This document shows, one piece after another, positions 1 through 46,600 of a stretch of DNA of 64,000 nucleotides. The stretch's first letter is position 1. Each line of letters begins with the position of its first letter. The notes under the pieces were generated by a model, which worked only from the letters and a program-made list of their open reading frames with translations, was not told the DNA's origin and did not search any database. This DNA comes from Aporrectodea caliginosa (taxonomy: Eukaryota; Annelida; Clitellata; Crassiclitellata; Lumbricidae): contig JACEVL010000081.1 in NCBI GenBank assembly GCA_020284085.1, positions 721,501-785,500 of the forward strand. The letters are read 5' to 3'. The position numbers and the translations under genes were made by a program.

Positions 1-236
1 TAATCTCATAATACTAATAACAACGACAATTTCCAGAGCCAATCCGCTACAAGGGCGCCGGTTGAGTCGTAAGTTTAGCTCTGAATGCCATTAAAGAACT
101 GACGGAATGCACCGAACTTGGCAGTGAATTACATTACATTATCCTGCATTGCGCCACATTGCATCGAATTACATTGCATAACGAAGCTAATGTTGTTAGG
201 CGTTAGTCTTCTGAACCACCGTAAATCTTGTTATAG
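1..236. other. Intron of the cadherin gene, left edge
   Basis: No exon seen. Holds an ACATTACATT-like degenerate repeat at about 125-180 and runs to the acceptor of the first visible exon. Confidence 0.5.
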
Positions 237-37192
<36,956 letters not shown>

Positions 37193-38681
37193 AAATGCTT
37201 CGAAAAAGATCGAGGAACATTTCTGGACCAACTGAGAAATTCAAGGAACACTGTTTCAGCAGTTTTTTTTCCAAATACGTGCCTTTTGTGAAGTCATGGT
37301 TGCGTGCACTTAGGACTTCGGAGCTTTATAAGTCACGATGAACAAATTGCAGACTGTGTTTTGTGTGCGATACTGCGATGTGCTTTGTTATGTAGTGTTT
37401 TTGTACTGAAATGCCTATGTCGTTTTTAAGCCTTTTCTAATTTTACTTTTTTGTTTTAAGTTTTAGTTTTTTCGATTTTATTTATTGATGAGCTGATTTG
37501 AATTAATGAAAACGCAATGATAGAATGTCCTTTTTGAATTTATAATTCGTTGACTGAGTTATTATATGAATTGTATCATTGATAAGAAAAAGTGAGAAAA
37601 GTAGGCTATTGATCAAAGTTTATGACTACTGAATTATTTTATGCTAGAAAATTTGAACTAACAAATAGGGCCATCTATATTATGTTTTTTGTTTACTGTT
37701 ACAATTATGTGCTAAAATTCTATACTTTATGGTGATGTTCTGTTATGTAATTGTTATTAAAATGTTTTCTGATTGTAAATACTCATGCCTTCTTAATGTG
37801 CAAAACAATTTTGCTCAAGAATTTGTTCTGTTCTGAAGTTTTCAACATGCTTTTTCGTCGTGCCACATTTGTTATTAGCCTGTCTTTTCAAGTTTAATGT
37901 TGAAATGTTTCGCTTCAACTGTCTTGTCTCGACTGTTGTCAGTTAAAGTTGACCAGCCAGAGTTCATGCTTAAAAGACCTTGAATTGCAGTTTACGTAGG
38001 CTACATTGTCTATTTGTCTTGCTTTCAAATGTTGGAGATATTTTGTTGTATAACAAAATGGCTTTAAATATTCATTTTATGCCAAAGCATTTATAAAAAA
38101 AGTTCATCATTCGAAAAATACAAGTTTTAGAGAAATTTAAAATTTTACATTTTAGAAAGTTACAAAAGTTTTAGAAAATGTTAATAACATTTTACCGTCT
38201 TCATTTAGAAATTAATTCATCGCTCGGTTTGTTCGAATTTGCAACAAAATTCAAAAATATTTTGAAATGTTTATAAAAATTCTCTTTCAGATTTGATGGT
38301 GGACGCAGTTTCACATTATTCTTTTCTCTTTGAGCACTGGAGATACTGATTTGACGCTGAATTAAGTCGGCCATCAAAAAGTTGTAACTATTTTGCATGT
38401 ATTACGTTCAAAGGGTTTTCGTGACATTGAAAAGTTGTGATACATTAGAACTCGAACTTTATAATAACTGTGCCTCGATATCTATGTAAATGTGAATGGA
38501 ATTAAAATCGCTTTTTTAGGAAGGATAGTATGTTGTAAACGTCGTAATCGTATCGTAAATTCCAAATTTATAAAGCTCTTCTCCAAAGCTAAGCGCAAAG
38601 CACCAGCTGAATCACGAGCGCACATACATCTACCCCGTGGTATATGCCAGGAGTGCAAACCACTACTTTTGTGAGAATAAA
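37193..38681 (+). other. Probable cadherin 3' UTR, two candidate poly(A) signals
   Basis: AT-rich, no open frame worth reporting and no repeat family I recognise. ATTAAA at 37756-37761 and AATAAA at 38676-38681 are candidate poly(A) signals. The true end cannot be set from sequence alone. Confidence 0.4.
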
Positions 38682-38864
38682 AATCTGAGTTTTTCGGCCT
38701 TTTAAGCTTTTTAAATGTTGCATTGCGTAAAGCGAAAATAAGTTTTAAAATTATGGCGGATCACAGCAGTTTAAGTCCGGATGTACTGATGATAACCTTT
38801 TAAGAATCTCAGTCACCGCGATATTCATTGTAATTGCAGTTTTCTTTTTACCTATAAGTATTAT

Positions 38865-38903
38865 ATATATATACTATATATATATACTATATATATATAT
38901 ATA
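38865..38903. repeat. TA-rich microsatellite
   Basis: TATATA tracts interrupted by TACTATA. Confidence 0.85.
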
Positions 38904-39299
38904 AGCAAATATCCGATTTTCTTTGTCGTTTCTGCACCATCTTTACGCGTTTCGTAGGCTTTTAGGCATCTTGAGAAACCTAAAAACTTAAACCAAACCC
39001 CACTTCTTGCGCCAACGATGTATGCGCGTGTGGTTGCCTTAGTTTGTTTAACGACGCCTTCGTATCGACGCCTGCGTCGTTGAACCAATTACAGCGACAC
39101 GCGTCCCCCATTATCACGGGCTCGTGGCGTTGTCATTAGTAGGTATATGTGTCGTGTTGTATTATGTGGTGTGTGACATGTATATGTGTCTGCGCATATC
39201 TTCATATACATGTAGGTCTATAATCTATATGTATAACTCTACCGCAGGTTCGCATGTAGGGCCTCTACCACTCATAAGCCTGGATGGTAGGGTGCAGAT

Positions 39300-40123
39300 C
39301 ATAGTTGTAAAAAACGTTTTTTTCGTTTTTTATTCTTTCCCCAAAAACGTCGTTTTTTTCGTTTTTTATTTCTCGTCTCGTTTTTTTCCGTTTTTTATTT
39401 TTTTTTATGTAACTTTATTTACTTATTAAGTGTCTGTTACTATTTGTTTAATTTTAGTTTTGTCTGATATCCCTTACGTTGTCTCCGTCCTTTCAAGAAT
39501 TCATCTAATTTGCGTCATTGTTTAGTGTCATCAGTTGAGAAATAAACAGCACTGTACAGGAAATAAAATTTATAAAAGTTATTTGAATTTCTAAGTTATC
39601 CAAAATGCGAAATGTTGTCTTTGTACTCAGTAATCTCTGACTGACTGATAAACTGACGGATGTTACTCCATATGAAGTCCTTATATAGGCCTAGGTCAGA
39701 ATTGTAAGTAGACCTACAATTTTTAATTAGGCTAAGTACACTGTGTATACTTGCAAAGTTCAGTTTTTAATTGCTTATCTCAGCATAGATTTACGTGGAC
39801 TTAATGTAGGCCCTATACAATTTAAATTTGAAAAGATTTCAATATTTTTAATTTCTCAATTTCTTTTTAAACCAAACTTATGAAAAAGAAAATAATCGTT
39901 GTCGATTACTGTTACTTGGTGTTTACTAATAAAGTTATGTTATTTGCTGATTAAAATTAAATTGTGTAAACAAGGTTTTAATTTTAAAATGCAGTTAAAG
40001 ATGTAGAAAAGTTAAATTAATTTCTATTCCGTTTTTTTCTCGTTTTTTTCCGTTTTTTATTATTTTCAATAAAACGACGTTTTTCCGTTTTTTATTTTGA
40101 TTTTACCGTTTTTAACAACTATG
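39300..40123. mobile_element. hAT-type element with perfect 8-bp TSD
   Basis: 824 bp. Ends CATAGTTGTAAAAAACG / CGTTTTTAACAACTATG, flanked by GTGCAGAT at 39292-39299 and 40124-40131. Both subterminal regions are built of CGTTTTTTTCGTTTTTTATT units; the middle is AT-rich with no coding capacity. It separates the exon 50 3' UTR from the candidate alternative terminal exon. Confidence 0.88.
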
Positions 40124-40215
40124 GTGCAGATATATTGTACCGGCCGTAAACGAAGACAACAGAAATCATTCGTGTAATTGTATGGTTGATAACATCGGCA
40201 GGTCTTCTGTTGCAG

Positions 40216-40404
40216 TCAGTTTTGTCAGAGACACCAACGGCATTTGGGTATTATGTCCAAGGACCTGAGACAGGAAATAATTATGTATATAATGGCGATC
40301 GTGAGGCCTTCCGACCCATTTCTACGCCTGGTGCCACCTACATCACTGCCACTTCCACTTTTCTACGGAAAATGGCCTTCCGTAGGGGGGGCTCCTATCT
40401 CTGA
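40216..40404 (+). CDS. Candidate alternative terminal exon of the cadherin
   Basis: Good acceptor CTTCTGTTGCAG followed by 62 open codons and TGA, in phase 0, matching the phase-0 donor of exon 48. Splicing 48 to here skips exons 49 and 50 and gives YETQ|SVLSETPTAFGYY and the end RRGGSYL. Like exon 49 it begins with Ser after YETQ, and S-Y-L again fits a class I PDZ ligand. ATTAAA follows at 40561. A second frame is also open across this stretch, so composition alone does not prove it. It could be a chance ORF; no transcript evidence is available here. Confidence 0.5.
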   Translation, partial: SVLSETPTAFGYYVQGPETGNNYVYNGDREAFRPISTPGATYITATSTFLRKMAFRRGGSYL

Positions 40405-40686
40405 CCATGGTGACCATTGGATCAGGATTAACCTCCTGCTTAACAGAGGCGACACTTTAACATTATGGCCATAGCTGCTGGCGAGAACGCAAAGAGGCAC
40501 AAACATTCCACTTCTCATCAGCCCTACATGTCTGCAATGTTTGGTAGCGGTGGATGCCATATTAAACCTCGTCACAAATAACGATGATTCCTCTTTACAT
40601 TGTTCAAGAACCGTTCATCATCTCCCAAATGCTTCTCATCTTTCTTATTGCTGTTCACTTTCTCCCTCATCCTACCCTTCTCCAAC

Positions 40687-41079
40687 TCAGTACGCCTTAA
40701 CATTGAAGTTTTCCCCCGAACTGCCGTCCGCTGCCCACTGTACTCCTACACCTGCTTCCCTCTCTACAGCCGATGTCCTTTTCATCCGTCTCCACATCCT
40801 CCTCTGACCCTTTTCCATCATCTCCTCCCGATTGATTGTCCCCTCTCTGCATCCACGTTCAAGTGACCTCCTGCCACCTAGCGAATCCACTGTGGCCTGT
40901 CGACGCAACGATTCGCGTGCATCCTGGACGGACAGGCGGACGGTGCTGCTGCCTCCTGGCGGCGGGTCGCTGGCCGAACGCGTCGACCCAATGACGATGG
41001 ATGCTCCGTAGAACGAGTTCCGTTGATAACGACGACGAAGGCGGGCCACGTGACAGCCGAGCAGACAGCGTAGGTCCTC
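40687..41079 (-). CDS. GPCR exon 3 (C-terminal tail)
   Basis: 130 codons and stop. NDNFR|EDLRCLLGCHVARLR continues helix 8 smoothly; the rest is Arg/Ser-rich with possible phosphorylation sites. The acceptor GTTGTTACAG sits directly in a GTT/GAT repeat that supplies the pyrimidine tract. Confidence 0.82.
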   Translation of the reverse strand, partial: EDLRCLLGCHVARLRRRYQRNSFYGASIVIGSTRSASDPPPGGSSTVRLSVQDARESLRRQATVDSLGGRRSLERGCREGTINREEMMEKGQRRMWRRMKRTSAVEREAGVGVQWAADGSSGENFNVKAY

Positions 41080-41367
41080 CTGTAACAACAACAACATCAT
41101 CATCGTCGTCGTCGGGGGCGATTGGTTAGAGCGCTTGAACTGTAACGCGAAGGGTACGGGTTCGAGCCTCCCACTCAGGCGATTAGTTACTGTGTAGGGA
41201 CCTAACGGACCTTGAGCAACTCCTTCACTCACAAATAATGCTCTTCGCCATCAGTGATCTGTCGTATGGTCGTGTGCACTTCTGAACTTTGGAAGGAGGG
41301 CTATATCTAAATACAGTTGTATTGTATATTGTCGTCATCATAATCTTCGCCATATTTCTCAGCAACG

Positions 41368-41423
<56 letters not shown>

Positions 41424-43526
41424 TTCGTCATCTTCGTCATCATCGTCATCATCATCTACTTTTCAGAACCTTTAGCAACGCTTTTAGCCGTCTCTTAAAT
41501 AAGCATTACCACCATTATCACCGTCGTCGTCGTCGTCTTCGTTGCCATCATGGATTACGTTAAAAGCTAGTGACCGTCGTTCTTCTGGTCAGATGGTCAG
41601 CAGCACCAGACGGACCTTTCTGAGGGCCTTGGAGATTTGTTAAGGGGCTATATAAATAGCCAGACACATCAAGACCATGAAAGCGACGTGTTTTTCTTCG
41701 GTAGTGTGATCAGTGGACGACGAGCGTGCCTCTACCCTCCTTTGTATCTGTCCCTCTCTCCCTTTGTCTCTACCCTTCCCTTCCTTTGTCCCCTTTCCGT
41801 TCCCGTCTTTCAGGCTATTCACTAACGCTGTATCGAGAGGTTGTCTAGAGATGTCAAATGGAATTCCAAGCCGGGTGGAAACAGACAGAGAGACAGAGAC
41901 AGAGAGACAGAGACAGACAGATACAGAGACAGAGAGAGGGGGCTGCTAAAGCCGTTTAAGTCCTGAAAGATTGGAAGGCGAAGGATCAGAAGAGCGACGT
42001 AGGAATTCCTGAATAGGTTAGACTTTAATTTAAATGGAAAGCCTGCGGAGAGAGAAGCTAGGGATATTAGGAGAAGTAAAAGGAATACTATAGGCCAAGG
42101 AATAAAATTAGTATTTATAGAAATAAAAAGAGTATTAAGAGAAACAAAGAGTGTATTAATAGAAATAAAAGGCTGAAGAAATGGAGGAAGATGAGGACGA
42201 ATCGGAAGAAGAGACTCAGAAATCAGAATTAAACAGAAGAGATCAGTAACAGATGCATAACAAAGCTATGAGAGTGAATTTAAGGAGGGGAGGAGGAAGA
42301 GGAGGACGAGGAGGACGAGGACGAGGAGGAGGACGAGGAGGACGAGGAGGAGGAGGAGGAAGAGGACGACGAGGAGGAGGACGAGGAGGAAAAGGAGGAG
42401 GAGGAGGAAAAGGAGGAGGAGGAGGAGAAGGAAGGAAAGGAGGAGGAGGAGGAGGAGGAAGAAAATGAAGAGGACGAGGAGGAAAAGGAGGAGGACGAGG
42501 AGGACGAGGACGAGGACGAGGAGGACGAGGAGGAAAAGGAGAAGGAGGACGAGAAGGAGGACGAGGACGAGGACGAGGACGAGGAGAATGAGGACGAGGA
42601 GGACGAGGAGGAGGACGAGGAGGAAAAGGAGGAGGACGAGGAGGACGAGGAGGAGGAGGAGGAAGAGGGACGACGGAGGAGGAGGACGAGGAGGAAAAGG
42701 AGGAGGAGGAGGAAAAGGAGGAGGAGGAGGAAGGAAAAGGAGGAGGACGAGGGAGGACGAGGAGGAGGACGACGAAAACGAGGAGGACGAGGAGGAAAAG
42801 GAGAAGGAGGAGGAGAAGGAGGACGAAAACGAGGAGGACGAGGAGGAAAAGGAGAAGGAGGAGGAGAAGGAGGACGAGGAGGAGGACAAGGACGAGGAGG
42901 ATGAGGACGAGGAGGACGAGGAGGAAAAGGGAGGAGGAGGAGGAGAGGAGGAGGAGGAGGACGAGGAGGAGGACGAGGAGGAAAAAGGAGGAGGAGGAGG
43001 AGGAAAAGGAGGAGGAGGAGAAGGAGGAGGAGGAGGAGAGGAAATAGAAGAACGAAATAGACTCTAATTTAGAGGCGTAGGAAGTAGAAAGTCCCAAGAG
43101 ATATTATGTCAGACAGATGATCCTTTGTAAGAGACAATTAAGCGAGGTTGCAGCAGAGAAGGCAGCAGTCATCCAATGTAATGGGTCCTAAGATAGGCGT
43201 CATACAGATTCCCATCTAGTGATATTACTGATATATGGTAATGATGACGACACTGATGAAGACGACAACAACGATGATGATGACGACAAAACCATGTTGA
43301 TAATGATCATGACGATGATGATGACAAAACAATAACTATTATAGGCCTACTGATAACGGCGAGATTGTGGTGATGACTACGACAACGATGAAGATGACGA
43401 CAACGACGACGGTGATAATGGTAATGATTGTTACTACAACGATGATGCTGACGACGAAAATGAAGATGACTACAAAGACGATAATGATGACGGCAACAAT
43501 GGTGGTCATGATGAAGATGAAGGTGG

Positions 43527-43571
<45 letters not shown>

Positions 43572-43578
43572 CGACGAC

Positions 43579-43621
<43 letters not shown>

Positions 43622-46600
43622 TAAGCAATGATGATAATGACGGCAGAGGACGTCCACAGCCATTCTACTTCGTTGCCGTCGTTCTCCGATTTTGCAGACG
43701 AAACCTTTGATGAAAATTGCGTCTGAATTCCTAATTGATTCAATTTCCAACAGCGAGGCGTTTTATATAGCGCTATAAACGTTGTCATACACTTTATGTG
43801 CATATATATACATACATATATATCTAATATATATATGCACATAAAGTGTATTATAAGATATATATAAATGTACATGTATATGAATATATTTGAGACCTGA
43901 TCTGCAAATGGTTCTTAGACCGGAACAGGACAGAGAGATCAGCTGTCGTCGATCCATCAAACAAACCAAATTACCTCAGCTGTAGACTTCGGGTCTGTCT
44001 CTGTGTCTGCTGCTTGTCTGCCTACTTATTGCATTGTCTGTCTGTCCGATTGTTTCTTTATTTCGTCTCTTATATATCTGTATGTCTCGCTCTCGCCATT
44101 CATCTGTCTGTTTGTCCGTCTGTCTGACTGTTTCTCTGTCTGTCTGTTCATCTGTCCGTAAGTCTACAATACGTAATAAAGAAAGCTCCAATTTATGTAT
44201 CACCTTACCCTGCATTGATTTGAGCAATATGTAATTTAAAACGTAATATATGACACCAAAATTTAGTGGTCCTAAAATTGAAGAGGGCGTGAGGTAATAC
44301 GAATTGGCTTTTAAGTAGCTAGTTGAAACTATATATATTGTAATTGTAATTTATACTTGTAACATGACATGACATCAAACTCATTTGTAAAGCGTCATTT
44401 CAAGAAAAAAACTCATTAGTGGCACTCCCATCCCAACCCAAACCAGTGAAACCACTGTCAAATAATGCAGTCTGCATGCGCTTGCGAAACCGTGGAAGGG
44501 ACAAACTGAAGAGGTCGAACCACGGCTCCAGGGAAAGGCGACTCCAGATGGTGGGTCAAACATATTCCGAAAATGGCAACGACCATGACAAACTGCTTCT
44601 GAAACAGTGTTTATAGCAATTATTTTCTATAGTCATGGGTCTGCATTGGTTATACGATTTACACAATTTGTAACGTAATAGGGGAATTTATTTGGCGCCA
44701 TCAGCCAATAAGTTGCAACTTAAGGGGAGCTGCAAATTGGACTAACGACGTTTCCTAATCTAGTTAGTTCAAATCTAATCACAAGAATCGAATCCATTAT
44801 AATCAAGTCAAACCTACTACTTTAACCTAGCATAACCAGGCGCTCTGCCAGCACGCCCATATGGAGCTCATGTAGGACCCATATTACTAGATGGTACCCG
44901 TATGCAGCCCATATGGGTCCCATCTAATGCCCAGCGATATGCTGGCAGGGCGATCAGATCCAACGAACCCGAAAGTTGTCGTTGAAGAAGCCGTAGACGA
45001 TGGGATTGACGAAGCTGTTGGACATGGCCAGCCAGTGAACAGCGTAGTAGAGAAGGACCAGGATTCGACGCCCGTCTCCTCCGTCTGGATCGACCGTCAA
45101 CGGGGATTCTGAGCCCCCCGGCTTCTTCATCAGGTCAGGGTAGAAGTCAAGGACGAGGGTGAAGAGGTGCAGGGGCAACCAACAGACGCCGAACAGGGCG
45201 ACGACAATCACCAACATCTTTATCGTCTACAACAGTGTTTATTGATATCATTATTGCTGCTGTTAATGTTGTTATTGTTAGATGATGGCCAGTAGAAGGA
45301 GAACAGGAAGAAGAAAGCATGGGCGCCCGCACATAGGGGCAATTGTCCCCCTGGAAAATTGACAACCATTTGTTTAACTCCTACGTTTTGGTGTTTAACA
45401 TATTTTTTTTCGCATTAAGGCACTAATGATACTAATGATACACAAAGTGAAACTGAGAAATGTAACTTTAAGTATAAATAACTGCTTTTGTGTGGATATT
45501 GTTTAAAATTTTAAAATTTTACATTTAAAAACTTCTCTAAAAATGCCCATGTTCTTATTTTCCTGTTTTGCATTTTTTAAGCTCTTGCTAAAAACTTTAA
45601 CAGTGACCATTGTGTTTTGCCCCTCCTGCAAAAATATCTTTGGGCTCCCATGAAAGAAAGAATAAGAAAGAGTTGGTTAAGCAGAAGAGTAAGAGACAGA
45701 GGAGAAAATTTTTATGCAAAGGAAAAATAATAGGAAGAGGAGAAAGTGGAGGAAGAGGAAGAAGAGGAACGACTTAGGAATTATTGCTCACCAAGCGACA
45801 CATTTACTCACCCACAGTTGATTACTTACTTACATACCTACCAACGGACGCGTCTTATTATAATTATGACCTGTCGCAAGCGGAGGGGTGCTTTTTTGAC
45901 ACCTGGAACAGCCGCCGTTCCGTTGGCTCACCGCCGAAAAGGCTAATTACGACTAGAGATGGGCCAATAATCGCGTGTAACCTGTTTGGGTGGTATCATG
46001 GTGGGGAGAGGGAAGAGCTGAGATTAATGGAAGGACGAACGGGAAATGACGTAAAGGAGAGAAGCGACAGCCAGGAACAAGAACGTGAATTACGCAGGAA
46101 CTAGAATAAGAAGCGACAATGCGCATGCGCAGTGTAGGCGCAAATGAGAACATTGCGTGTAGGTCGTAAAGGAAGATACGGAGGGATAGACAGACAGACA
46201 TAGACACAGACAGACAGTCAGGCAGACAGAGAGAAACAGCTGTGCAACGAAACAGACAAGCAGACAGAAAGATGGAAATCCACCAGGTATACACACACAG
46301 AGATGGGCTAGGATTAGCAGGGTCATATAGTAAAGCAAGGCTTAGAGCTAAGGCTGACAGAGATACACAGGCAGAGAAAGACAGGCAAGGACACAGAGAC
46401 TCAAATGACACACAGCGGTACAAAGAAAGAGCAACAGAGAAGCAGACAAAGAATGAAAAAGCCAATAGCTTTTCGAGTCACATACAAAGAGCCTACACAC
46501 AGGAGACTTTCCGAAAAGACGCTTTATATAAACATTCAGATAGGCCTACTTACAGATAGATTCAGGCAGACGCTGAGACGGACAGAACGAAATAAAGAAG

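Noticed and set aside
38492..38674. 60-codon basic plus-strand frame
   Set aside because: Lies in the likely 3' UTR, no splice sites or family.
39124..39429. 101-codon hydrophobic plus-strand frame
   Set aside because: Its second half is the CGTTTTTT array of the hAT element; no homology.
41105..41180. Possible functional tRNA gene
   Set aside because: A and B boxes are present but no complete cloverleaf; a SINE tail follows.
42243..43097. Long Ser/Leu/Pro-rich and Arg/Glu-rich frames on both strands
   Set aside because: Pure consequences of the GGA/GAC repeat; they lie in GPCR intron 2.
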